From JAWWPY01 sp036394075 (GTDB lineage: Bacteria > Actinomycetota > Actinomycetes > Streptosporangiales > Streptosporangiaceae), in the NCBI GenBank assembly GCA_036394075.1, contig DASWFT010000256.1:1-26618 (forward strand): a stretch of DNA of 26,618 bases. Direction: 5' to 3'. Shown here piece by piece: positions 15,069 through 22,949 of this stretch (the first letter of the stretch is position 1; every line of letters starts with the position of its first letter). The position numbers were made by a program, and so were the translations under genes. Under the pieces are notes generated by a model. The model had not been told where the DNA came from. It was given only the letters and a program-made list of their open reading frames with translations, and did not search any database.

Positions 15069-16352
15069 ATGCCGGCCGTTGTGCTGGTAGGCGCACAGTG
15101 GGGCGACGAAGGCAAGGGCAAGGCGACCGACCTGCTCGGGGACCGCGTCGACTACGTCGTCAGGTACCAGGGCGGCAACAACGCCGGGCATACGGTGGTC
15201 ATCGGCAACGAGAGTTACGCGCTGCACCTGCTCCCGTCCGGCGTGCTCTCACCCGCCGTCACACCTGTGATCGGCAACGGCGTGGTGATCGACCCTGAGT
15301 TCCTGTTCGCCGAGATCGAGGGCTTGCAACAGCGCGACGTGTCCTGCGACCGGCTGCTCATCTCCGCGAACGCGCACTTGATCATGCCCCACCACCGAGC
15401 GCTCGACAAGGTGACGGAACGCTATCTCGGCAGCGCGCGGATCGGGACGACCGGGCGTGGCATCGGGCCCACCTACGCCGACAAGGTGGCGCGCACCGGC
15501 ATCCGCGTCCAGGATCTGCTCGACCCGGGCATCCTGAACCAGAAGCTGGATCTCGTGCTCCGCGAGAAGAACCAGGTGCTCACCAAGGTCTACAACCGGC
15601 GCGGCATCGATTCCGGCGCCGTCGCGCAAGAGTACCTGGGCTACGGCGAGCGGATCCGGCGCTACGTGGCGGACACCGGGCTGATCCTCAACCAGGCACT
15701 CGATAACGGCCAGACCGTCCTGCTCGAAGGCGGTCAGGCGACCCTGCTCGACGTCGACCACGGCACCTACCCGTTCGTGACCTCGTCCTCACCGACCGCG
15801 GGGGGTGCCTGCGCGGGCTCTGGCATCGGGCCCACCCGGGTAACCAAGGTGATCGGCATCCTGAAGGCCTACACGACCCGGGTAGGCGCGGGGCCTTTCC
15901 CCACCGAACTCCGTAACGAGCAGGGCGAATGGCTCCGCAAGACGGGCGGCGAGTACGGCGTTACCACCGGCCGGGAGCGCCGCACCGGCTGGTTCGACGC
16001 GGTCATTGCCAGGTATGCGACCCGGGTCAACGGCATCACCGACTACTTCCTGACCAAGCTCGACGTGCTGTCCGGCCTGGACAAGGTGCCCATCTGCGTG
16101 GCCTACGACGTGGACGGGACCAGGCATACCGAGATCCCCATGACACAGACCGAGTTCCACCATGCCACGCCCGTGTACGAGTACCTGGACGGCTGGTGGG
16201 AGAACCTGACGGAAGCCAGGGAGTTCGCCGATCTTCCACGCCATGCCAGGGGCTACGTCAAAGCGATCGAGGACATGATCGGCGCGCCGGTGTCCGCGAT
16301 CGGCACCGGCCCGCGCCGCGACCAGACCCTCCAGCTCCGCCCGCTCATCTGA
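15069..16352 (+). CDS. purA: Adenylosuccinate synthetase
   Basis: PurA condenses IMP and aspartate with GTP to make adenylosuccinate, the first committed step to AMP. The 427-residue protein has the family length. The P-loop GDEGKGK is at 12-18, and GGNNAGHTVV follows. IMP-binding IGTTGRGIGPTYADK, GGQATLLDVDHGTYPFVTSSSP and the C-terminal guanine-binding TKLDVLSGLDKVPICVAY are all present. The ATG has GGAAGGGG 8 nt upstream. Its product feeds PurB, encoded 2.6 kb downstream. The final codons and TGA form the first unit of a perfect 15-bp triplicate that runs into the intergenic space. Confidence 0.98.
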   Translation: MPAVVLVGAQWGDEGKGKATDLLGDRVDYVVRYQGGNNAGHTVVIGNESYALHLLPSGVLSPAVTPVIGNGVVIDPEFLFAEIEGLQQRDVSCDRLLISANAHLIMPHHRALDKVTERYLGSARIGTTGRGIGPTYADKVARTGIRVQDLLDPGILNQKLDLVLREKNQVLTKVYNRRGIDSGAVAQEYLGYGERIRRYVADTGLILNQALDNGQTVLLEGGQATLLDVDHGTYPFVTSSSPTAGGACAGSGIGPTRVTKVIGILKAYTTRVGAGPFPTELRNEQGEWLRKTGGEYGVTTGRERRTGWFDAVIARYATRVNGITDYFLTKLDVLSGLDKVPICVAYDVDGTRHTEIPMTQTEFHHATPVYEYLDGWWENLTEAREFADLPRHARGYVKAIEDMIGAPVSAIGTGPRRDQTLQLRPLI

Positions 16353-16385
16353 CTCCCGCTCATCTGACTCCCGCTCATCTGACTC
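16341..16385. repeat. 15-bp tandem repeat, three perfect units, across the purA stop codon
   Basis: CCGCTCATCTGACTC occurs three times without mismatch. The first unit encodes the last residues Pro-Leu-Ile and the TGA of purA, so the stop region is present three times in series, each in frame. Losing units would not change the protein. Confidence 0.95.
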
Positions 16386-16426
16386 GCCGCGTGGCGCGCA
16401 GCCGCAAGCAGGCCGGTGATCACGGG

Positions 16427-16432
16427 TAGGCT
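16427..16432 (+). promoter_or_regulatory. -10 box of purD, probable leaderless promoter
   Basis: TAGGCT, in the context GGGTAGGCTCGC that also precedes pyrE, lies 6 nt before the purD GTG. Transcription would start at the GTG itself. No ribosome binding site is present in this gap and no clear -35 is visible. Confidence 0.6.
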
Positions 16433-16438
16433 CGCGCC

Positions 16439-17692
16439 GTGCGAGTCCTCCTCCTTGGCTCCGGTGGCCGCGAGCACGCCCTGGCGCGGGCGCTCTGCGC
16501 CGATCCTGACGTCACGGATCTGCATGTCGCGCCGGGCAACCCCGGCATCGCGGCGCTCGCGGCCGTCCACGAGGCGGACATCACCGACGCCGAGAGCGTG
16601 ACCGGACTGGCCCGCACAACCGCGGCCGACCTGGTGGTGATCGGCCCCGAGGCCCCGCTGGTCGCCGGGGTGGCCGATGCGGTCCGCGCGGCCGGCTTCG
16701 ACTGCTTCGGGCCGGGCCGCCAGGCCGCCATGATCGAAGGGTCCAAGTCATTCGCCAAGCAGGTGATGGAGTCGGCGGGGATCCCGACCGCCGCCACGCG
16801 CACCTGCGTGACCAGCGCGGAGGTGGACGCCGCGCTCGACCGGTTCGGCCCCCCGTACGTGGTGAAGGCGGACGGGCTCGCCGGGGGCAAAGGCGTGGTG
16901 GTGACCGGGGACCTGGCCATCGCCCGGGCCCACGCGCGGGACTGCGGCACGGTCGTCATCGAGGAATTCCTGGACGGCCCGGAGGTCTCGCTGTTCGCGC
17001 TGGCCGACGGCGTGACCGCGGTGCCGTTGCTGGCCGCGCAGGACTTCAAGCGCGCCCAGGACGGGGACCGCGGCCCGAACACCGGGGGCATGGGCGCGTA
17101 CGCGCCGCTCCCCTGGGCGCCACCTGGACTCGCCGAGGAGGTGCTCGGCACGGTCATCCAGCCCGCGATCGACGACCTGCGCCGCCGCGGCACCCCTTAC
17201 CGCGGGCTGCTGTACGCCGGGCTCAGCCTGACCGGAGCCGGCCTGCGGGTAGTGGAGTTCAACGCTCGGTTCGGCGACCCTGAGACCCAGGTCGTGCTGG
17301 ACCGGCTGGTCACGCCCATCGCGGGGCTGCTGGCCGCGGCCGCGGCCGGCTCGCTGGCCGGGGCCGGGCCGCTCACCTGGGCTCCAGGAGCGGCAGTCAC
17401 CGTAGTCGTCGCCGCGGAAGGGTATCCGGGCCGTCCGGCGTCGGGTGACCGCATCGAAGGAACAGACGAAGCCGAACGTATTCCAGGTGCTTATGTCCTG
17501 CACGCGGGCACCGCGGTCGACCGGGCGGGTCGCCTTGTCTCATCCGGTGGCCGCGTCCTGAACATTGTGGGCACCGGCCCGGACCTGGACTCCGCGCGGG
17601 CCACGGCCTACCAGGCCGCGGGCCGGATCGAGATGCGGGGTGCCTGGTACCGCGGCGACATCGCCGCGGAGGCGGCCGCAGCGGCTATCTGA
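16439..17692 (+). CDS. purD: Phosphoribosylamine-glycine ligase (GAR synthetase)
   Basis: PurD joins glycine to phosphoribosylamine with ATP, the second step of purine synthesis. The 417-residue protein has the N-terminal Rossmann-like domain (MRVLLLGSGGREHALARAL), then GPEAPLVAG, the ATP-grasp domain (VVKADGLAGGKGVVV; EEFLDGPEVSLFALADG; QDFKRAQDGDRGPNTGGMGAY) and metal-binding VVEFNARFGDPETQVVL. The GTG start follows a TAGGCT box by 6 nt with no ribosome binding site, so the mRNA is probably leaderless. The LtrA gene starts 4 nt after its TGA, and purB and purC follow, which makes a purine operon. Confidence 0.97.
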   Translation: MRVLLLGSGGREHALARALCADPDVTDLHVAPGNPGIAALAAVHEADITDAESVTGLARTTAADLVVIGPEAPLVAGVADAVRAAGFDCFGPGRQAAMIEGSKSFAKQVMESAGIPTAATRTCVTSAEVDAALDRFGPPYVVKADGLAGGKGVVVTGDLAIARAHARDCGTVVIEEFLDGPEVSLFALADGVTAVPLLAAQDFKRAQDGDRGPNTGGMGAYAPLPWAPPGLAEEVLGTVIQPAIDDLRRRGTPYRGLLYAGLSLTGAGLRVVEFNARFGDPETQVVLDRLVTPIAGLLAAAAAGSLAGAGPLTWAPGAAVTVVVAAEGYPGRPASGDRIEGTDEAERIPGAYVLHAGTAVDRAGRLVSSGGRVLNIVGTGPDLDSARATAYQAAGRIEMRGAWYRGDIAAEAAAAAI

Positions 17693-17696
17693 GCCC

Positions 17697-18962
17697 GTGC
17701 CTTCCCCGTCCCCGCCGGATCCCACCGGTCAGCATCCCGGCCGACCGGGCCCCACCGGGCCGGACCGCACCGGACCGGGTCCCGGCGAGCCGGGTGCGCC
17801 GCTGCGGGTCAGCACCCTGGAGCTGTTCTTCGACCTGGTCTTCGCGTTCACCTTGACCCAGCTCACCGCGCTGCTCGCGGACCACCTCTCGCCGGCCGGG
17901 GTAACGCAGGTGCTGCTGATCTTCGGCGTGCTGTGGTGGATGTACGGGGGATACGCGTGGCTGACCAACACCCGAACCCCGGACCGGACCGTGGAGCGAC
18001 TCCTGCTCCTGGTCGGGATGGCCGGGTTCCTTGTCGTGGGGCTGGCCCTCCCGCGTGGTTTCAGCCACGCCGGGTTCAGCCGCGCCGGGCTCGTGCTGGG
18101 ACTCGGCTACCTGGTCGTCGTGCTGGTGCACGCGACCTTGTACTACCGGGTCAACCAGAACATCGCCCGAGTCGCGCCGTTCAACCTCGCCTCGGCCGGG
18201 TGCGTCATCCTCGCGGGCGTCTTTGGCGGCGCCGCAGCTTACGCGCTGTGGGTGGCTGCGCTCGCCATCCAGGTTCTTTCACCGCTGATCGTGCGGGTGG
18301 CCGGCCGGTTTGAGATCCAGCCCGCGCACTTCGTGGAACGGCACGGGGCGCTCGTCATCGTCGCACTCGGCGAGTCGGTCGCGGCCGTCGGCATCGGCGC
18401 CTCCCGGCTGGCCGTGAATGCCCAGGTGGTGACCTCCGCGGTGCTCGGGCTGGCGCTGTCCGCCGCGCTATGGTGGATTTACTTCGGCGGAGGCGACGAC
18501 GAGCGCGCCGAGCGGGCCATGACCGACGCGAGCCGGGAGCGGCGGCCCGGGCTCGCCCTGGCCGCGTATTTCTACGCGCACATCCCGATGCTGCTCGGGA
18601 TCGTGGTGCTGGCCGCCGGGGTGACGCTGACCATCGGGAACGCGGCACAGCCGCACCCAGTCGGCCAGGCGCTCGCGGTGGGCGGGGGCACGGCGCTGTT
18701 CCTGGCCGGGCACGCGATGTTCCGCCGGGTACTGGGGTTTGACGCACGGGGCATTGGGCCCGTCTGGCCTCGCTTCGGCACGGCTGTGTTCGCCCTCGCG
18801 ACCACCGCGCTCGGGGCGGCGGTCGCCATCGAGGCGCAGCTGGCCGTGCTCCTCGCCGGGCTGGTGGCGATGCTGGCGGTGGAGCGGCGCAGGGAGGCGG
18901 GCTGGCGCGGGGACGCGGGCGGGCGCCTGGACGCGGGCGGGCACCGGCCCGAGAGAGGATAG
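17697..18962 (+). CDS. LtrA-family (low temperature requirement A) membrane protein
   Basis: With the GTG at 17697 the protein has 421 residues. A longer in-frame reading into purD was rejected. After a Pro/Gly-rich leader of about 38 residues comes VSTLELFFDLVFAFTLTQLT, the signature of the bacterial low temperature requirement A family, then about ten hydrophobic helices, with FEIQPAHFVERHGALVIVALGESV as the second family motif. The biochemical role is unknown; the name comes from a Listeria cold-growth mutant. It is placed between purD (4-nt gap) and purB (5-nt gap), so it is translated as part of the purine operon. The last 20 residues (GDAGGRLDAGGHRPERG) come from a short G-rich DNA duplication. 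A transport role is possible but unproven. Confidence 0.9.
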   Translation: MPSPSPPDPTGQHPGRPGPTGPDRTGPGPGEPGAPLRVSTLELFFDLVFAFTLTQLTALLADHLSPAGVTQVLLIFGVLWWMYGGYAWLTNTRTPDRTVERLLLLVGMAGFLVVGLALPRGFSHAGFSRAGLVLGLGYLVVVLVHATLYYRVNQNIARVAPFNLASAGCVILAGVFGGAAAYALWVAALAIQVLSPLIVRVAGRFEIQPAHFVERHGALVIVALGESVAAVGIGASRLAVNAQVVTSAVLGLALSAALWWIYFGGGDDERAERAMTDASRERRPGLALAAYFYAHIPMLLGIVVLAAGVTLTIGNAAQPHPVGQALAVGGGTALFLAGHAMFRRVLGFDARGIGPVWPRFGTAVFALATTALGAAVAIEAQLAVLLAGLVAMLAVERRREAGWRGDAGGRLDAGGHRPERG

Positions 18963-18967
18963 AGGAC

Positions 18968-20275
18968 GTGATCGACCGCTACACGCTGCCGGAGATGGGC
19001 CGGGTCTGGAGCGAGGCCCACAAGTACGAGTTGTGGTGCCAGGTGGAGACCCTGGTCCTTGAGGCGCACGCCAAGGCCGGGACGGTGCCGGTCGAGTCCG
19101 TGTCTGCGGTGCGTTCTGCGCCCCCGCCCACCCCCGAGGCGGTCGCGGCGATAGAGGCCGTCACCGGGCACGACGTGATCGCGTTCCTCACCGCGTGGGC
19201 GGACAACACGACGCCCCGGTCCGCGGCAGCCTGGGTGCACTACGGGATGACCTCCTCGGACCTGCTCGACACGGCTCTGGCCATGCAGCTGACCGAGGCC
19301 AGCGATCTGCTCCTGGCCAAGGCTTCCCGCCTGGTCGGGGCGCTGCGCGAGCATGCTCTCGCGCACTCCGGCACACTGCGGGTGGGCCGAACGCACGGAA
19401 TTCATGCCGAACCCGACATCTGGGGGCACCGGGTCGCTGACTTCGCGTTCGCAATGGCGCGCTGCCGGGACCGGCTGCACCGGGCGCGTGACTCGGTCGC
19501 GGTCGGGAAGCTGTCCGGGCCGGTCGGCACCTACTCCAACATCGACCCCGCTATCGAGGCCACGGTCATGGCTGAACTCGGGCTCCGCCCGGCGGACGTG
19601 GCCACCCAGGTCGTGTTCCGCGATGGCATCGCCGAGTGGGTGTCCGTGCTGGCCCTGCTGGCCACGGCGTGCGAGGCGATCGCGCTGGAAGTCAGGCACG
19701 GCCAGCGGACCGAGGTCGCCGAGCTCGCCGAGCCGTTCTCCGCGGGCCAGAAAGGCTCGTCGGCGATGCCGCACAAGAAGAACCCGATCCGCTCCGAGCG
19801 GATCTGCGGCGTGGCCCGGGTGGTCCGGGGCTACGTGACGCCGGTCATGGAGGGGATGGCGCTCTGGCACGAACGGGACATCTCGCATTCCAGCGTGGAG
19901 CGGATCGCGTTGCCTGACGCCGCCATCGCCACGGACTACCTGCTGCACCTGACCACCGGCGTGATCGAGGGCCTGGTCGTGGACGAGGCCCGGATGCTGG
20001 CCAACCTGGAGTCCACTGGCGGCCTGATCTACACCTCCAGCATCCTGCTCGACCTGGTGGCCGCCGGGATGTCCCGGGAGGACGCCTACGCGCTGGTCCA
20101 GGCGGCCGCCATGGCCACCTGGGAGAACGGGACGCCGCTGCGCGAGACACTCCGCGCTGAAGCCGCCGCGCGTGGCCAGGAACTCGATGAGGCCCGGCTG
20201 GACGAGGCGTGCCGGCCCCGGCGCTACGTGGAGCGGCTCGGGCCGGTGTTCGACCGGCTGGAGCGCCTGTCATGA
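18968..20275 (+). CDS. purB: Adenylosuccinate lyase
   Basis: PurB removes fumarate at two points, from SAICAR in IMP synthesis and from adenylosuccinate in AMP synthesis. The 435-residue protein starts at a GTG with AGAGGA just upstream. The fumarase/aspartase superfamily signature SSAMPHKKNP is at 264-273. Other conserved blocks are GMTSSDLLDTALAMQL, VGRTHGIHAEP with the catalytic histidine, and KLSGPVGTYSN. It starts 5 nt after the LtrA gene. Its substrates are made by PurA and PurC, both encoded in this window. Confidence 0.97.
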   Translation: MIDRYTLPEMGRVWSEAHKYELWCQVETLVLEAHAKAGTVPVESVSAVRSAPPPTPEAVAAIEAVTGHDVIAFLTAWADNTTPRSAAAWVHYGMTSSDLLDTALAMQLTEASDLLLAKASRLVGALREHALAHSGTLRVGRTHGIHAEPDIWGHRVADFAFAMARCRDRLHRARDSVAVGKLSGPVGTYSNIDPAIEATVMAELGLRPADVATQVVFRDGIAEWVSVLALLATACEAIALEVRHGQRTEVAELAEPFSAGQKGSSAMPHKKNPIRSERICGVARVVRGYVTPVMEGMALWHERDISHSSVERIALPDAAIATDYLLHLTTGVIEGLVVDEARMLANLESTGGLIYTSSILLDLVAAGMSREDAYALVQAAAMATWENGTPLRETLRAEAAARGQELDEARLDEACRPRRYVERLGPVFDRLERLS

Positions 20276-20318
20276 GGCGTGGCGCGTCCACGGCGGCGAC
20301 CGGGCAGAAACGGCCCGC

Positions 20319-21173
20319 GTGGAACACAGCGTGAAACATGTCTATTCCGGCAAGGTCCGCGAGGTCTACGAGACCGACGAGGGACTGCTCCTGCTCGTCG
20401 CCACCGACCGGGTCTCCGCCTACGACCACGTGCTGGCCACGCCGATACCGGACAAGGGCAAGATCCTAACCCAGCTCTCGCGGTGGTGGTTCGATCAGCT
20501 CGCCGACGCGGTGCCCAACCACCTCGTGGCCGCCGACATCCCGGCCGAGTTCGCCGGCCGCGCGATGGCCTGCCGGAAGCTGGCGATGGTTCCGGTGGAG
20601 TGCGTCGCCCGCGGCTACCTGACCGGGTCAGCCGTAGCCGAGTACCGGCGCAGCGGCGCGGTCTGCGGAGTCGCACTGCCTGCCGGGCTGGTCGAAGCGT
20701 CCAAGCTACCCGAGCCGGTCTTCACCCCCGCGACCAAGGCACCGCGGGGTGAACATGACGAAAACATATCAATTGCCACCGTCGCCGCCACAGTCGGCGC
20801 CGACCTCGCCGGCCAGTTGGAGCGCATCACCCTGGAGGTGTACCGGCGCGGCGCCGCCATCTCCCGGCAGGCAGGCCTGCTCGTGGCCGACACGAAGATT
20901 GAGCTCGGCTTCGATCCCGAGGGCAGGCTCCTGCTCGCTGACGAGGTGCTGACACCGGACTCGTCCAGGTTCTGGCCGGCCGGCCAATGGCGGCCGGGCC
21001 GGCCACAGCGCTCGTTCGACAAGCAGATCGTCCGCGACTGGCTAGACTCACCGGAGGCCGGCTGGCAACGACGGGACACCGATCCGCCGCCGCTGCCCGG
21101 CCGTGTGGTCGAGCGGACCCGCGCGTCGTACATCGAGGCCTATGAGCGCATCACCGGACGACGATGGGAGTGA
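20319..21173 (+). CDS. purC: SAICAR synthetase (phosphoribosylaminoimidazole-succinocarboxamide synthase)
   Basis: PurC joins aspartate to CAIR with ATP, and PurB acts on the product. With the GTG at 20319 the protein has 284 residues beginning VEHSVKHVYSGKVREVYE, slightly short at the N-terminus compared with the usual 290-300. No earlier in-frame start gives conserved sequence, and a GTG at 20331 is a further option. Signature blocks are SGKVREVYE, TDRVSAYDHVLATPIPDKGKILTQLS, the CRKLAMVPVECVARGYLTGSA motif, PATKAPRGEHDENIS and VADTKIELGF. The upstream ribosome binding site is weak. It begins 43 bp after purB and completes the purD-ltrA-purB-purC run. Confidence 0.96.
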   Translation: MEHSVKHVYSGKVREVYETDEGLLLLVATDRVSAYDHVLATPIPDKGKILTQLSRWWFDQLADAVPNHLVAADIPAEFAGRAMACRKLAMVPVECVARGYLTGSAVAEYRRSGAVCGVALPAGLVEASKLPEPVFTPATKAPRGEHDENISIATVAATVGADLAGQLERITLEVYRRGAAISRQAGLLVADTKIELGFDPEGRLLLADEVLTPDSSRFWPAGQWRPGRPQRSFDKQIVRDWLDSPEAGWQRRDTDPPPLPGRVVERTRASYIEAYERITGRRWE

Positions 21174-21393
21174 ACTCCGTGACAGCCCAGGAGACAACAC
21201 CGCGCGGCCAGCCGCGTGCGGCGAGCACGCCGGGCATCCAGGCAGCCAGCGGATCTCGCGTCGGCCGGTGGAATACTGGACCCGGTATGCACCAGGCTTC
21301 CCGCTTGCCAGGCAGGCTGCCGCTGGCTAACCCAGTGCGACGCCCGGCCGCGGGCCAGGCGTCGCGTATCGGAGGGACAGGAGCTTGAGCTCT

Positions 21394-22677
21394 ATGACCA
21401 TCGGCCCGGAAACCTGCTACCGCGTGCGAGGCGGCATCCCGTTGCAGGGCACGGTCTTCGTGCAGGGGGCCAAGAACGCCGCGCTCAAAATGATCGCGGC
21501 GTCCCTGCTGACCGCCAAGGGGCGGACGGTGCTGCGGAACGTCCCGCCGATCGAGGACGTGCGCAGGGCGGTGGAGCTGGCCCAGGCGGTCGGCGCGGTG
21601 GTCAAGTTCCATGAAATCGAACGGACCCTCGTGGTGGACGCCTCCCGGCTGACCAGCCCGGTGCTGCCGGCCGAGATCGCGCGCAGGTTCCGCGGCTCTG
21701 TGCTGTTCGTGCCCGCGCTGCTGCACCGGCTGGGCGAGGCGGTCATCGAAGGCATCGGCGGATGCAATCTGGGCAGCCGCAACCTCGACTTCCATTACCG
21801 GGGCTTCGCCCGCCTGGGCGCGACGGTGGAGGAAGGCGAGGACCGGATCCACATCAAGGCTGGCCGGCTCCGCGGCGCCCACCTCTACCTGGACACCCCG
21901 TCCCACACCGGCACCGAGAACCTGATCATGGCGGCGTCCCTGGCGCCAGGAACCACGGTGATCGACAACACGGCACTCGAGCCCGAGGTGCTTGATGTCA
22001 TCGCCTTCCTCACCAAGATGGGCGCCGATATCAGGGGCGGTGGCACCGGGTTCGTCACGGTGCACGGAGTCAGCGAGCTGACCGCGACCGAGCACACGGT
22101 GATGCCCGACCGGATCGATGCGGGTGTCTTCGCCATGGCGGCCGCGATCACCGGCGGCGAGCTGAGCCTGGTGGGCGCCACCCTGGAGCATTTCGGCGTC
22201 GTCCGCTGGAAGCTGGAGCAGATGGGCGTGGAGTTCTCGACGGCCGGCGCTGTGCTGCAGGTCCGGCGGGAGCGTACGCTGCGGCCGATCAACGTGATCA
22301 CCAGTCCCTACCCCGGGTTCGCCACCGACCTGCAATCGCCGATCATGGCGCTGAGCTGCCTGGCCGATGGCACGAGCTATATCCGGGAAACCATCTACGA
22401 CGGTCGTTACACGCTCGTCGGTGAGCTCAACAAGCTCGGCGCGAAGGTCGAGGTGGACGGCGGCAACGTGGTCATCGTGCACGGCCCGTCCAACCTCAAG
22501 GGGACCAAGGTCGTGGCCCACGACCTGCGCACCGGCATCGCACTCATCCTGGCCGGGCTCTGCGCCGAGGGAGAGACCGTGGTCGCGCCTGGCTACCTGA
22601 TCGACCGGGGCCACGCCACCATCGCCGAGCGGCTCACCACCCTGGGCGCCGACATCACCGTGGAGGCCAGCGGCTGA
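21394..22677 (+). CDS. murA: MurA-family enolpyruvyl transferase (UDP-GlcNAc 1-carboxyvinyltransferase or paralogue)
   Basis: MurA transfers enolpyruvate from PEP to UDP-GlcNAc, the first step of peptidoglycan synthesis. From the ATG at 21394 the protein has 427 residues; an in-frame TTG at 21385 is also possible because GGAGGG lies 8 nt before it. The 210-bp spacer from purC shows nothing else I can name. Active-site features are kept: QGAKNAALK with Lys27-Asn28, IGGCNLGSR with the PEP-binding, fosfomycin-target Cys at 124, PYPGFATDLQSP with the catalytic Asp, DLRTGIALILAGL and YLIDRGH. The surroundings differ from canonical MurA (usually PGGCAIGARP and PGFPTDMQ), so it may be the second MurA-type paralogue seen in many actinobacteria. 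The pur neighbours give no further clue. Confidence 0.88.
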   Translation: MTIGPETCYRVRGGIPLQGTVFVQGAKNAALKMIAASLLTAKGRTVLRNVPPIEDVRRAVELAQAVGAVVKFHEIERTLVVDASRLTSPVLPAEIARRFRGSVLFVPALLHRLGEAVIEGIGGCNLGSRNLDFHYRGFARLGATVEEGEDRIHIKAGRLRGAHLYLDTPSHTGTENLIMAASLAPGTTVIDNTALEPEVLDVIAFLTKMGADIRGGGTGFVTVHGVSELTATEHTVMPDRIDAGVFAMAAAITGGELSLVGATLEHFGVVRWKLEQMGVEFSTAGAVLQVRRERTLRPINVITSPYPGFATDLQSPIMALSCLADGTSYIRETIYDGRYTLVGELNKLGAKVEVDGGNVVIVHGPSNLKGTKVVAHDLRTGIALILAGLCAEGETVVAPGYLIDRGHATIAERLTTLGADITVEASG

Positions 22678-22698
22678 CCACCCGGGCCGCCACGGACT

Positions 22699-22717
22699 GC
22701 CGCAGAGTTCCTGCGGC
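22699..22717 (+). terminator. Hairpin downstream of the MurA-family gene
   Basis: GCCGCAG-AGTTC-CTGCGGC forms a perfect 7-bp GC-rich stem with a 5-nt loop, 22 nt after the stop. A short T run (TTTT at 22732-22735) follows only after about 14 nt, so it is not a textbook intrinsic terminator. GC-rich actinobacteria often use such U-poor hairpins. Confidence 0.5.
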
Positions 22718-22756
22718 GCTGAGGGCTGCCTGTTTTACGGGCCAGATGCGGGCTCA

Positions 22757-22920
22757 TCGGGAATGAATGCCCGAAACTGTGACATAGATTCCGTTTTGGT
22801 GCCTCCCAGGTGAGTTACGAAATATACGATCGTGCAATCGCACAGCGTAAGGGTCCGACAGTGAGTGCTCAGGAAATGTCACCGCGCACGGCCAGCGGGC
22901 AGTTAGTGCCCGTTGCGGGC
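22757..22920 (+). promoter_or_regulatory. Dyad-rich leader upstream of the 22950 regulator
   Basis: This stretch is lower in GC than its surroundings. It contains TCGGG-N8-CCCGA (22757-22774), the 8-bp palindrome ACGATCGT (22826-22833), the dyad GTGC-AATC-GCAC (22832-22843), and two hairpins that share an arm: CGGGCA-GTTAG-TGCCCG (22896-22912) and GCCCG-TTG-CGGGC (22908-22920). TACGAT at 22825-22830 could be a -10 box. An operator for the downstream regulator and an attenuator-like switch are both possible; neither is proven. Confidence 0.4.
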
Positions 22921-22949
22921 GTGAGCGCCGGTCTCCGGGGTGACCAGCG

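Noticed and set aside
21164..21388. Small 74-codon frame between purC and murA
   Set aside because: It overlaps the purC end, has no ribosome binding site or recognisable protein, and its composition is like the surrounding spacer.
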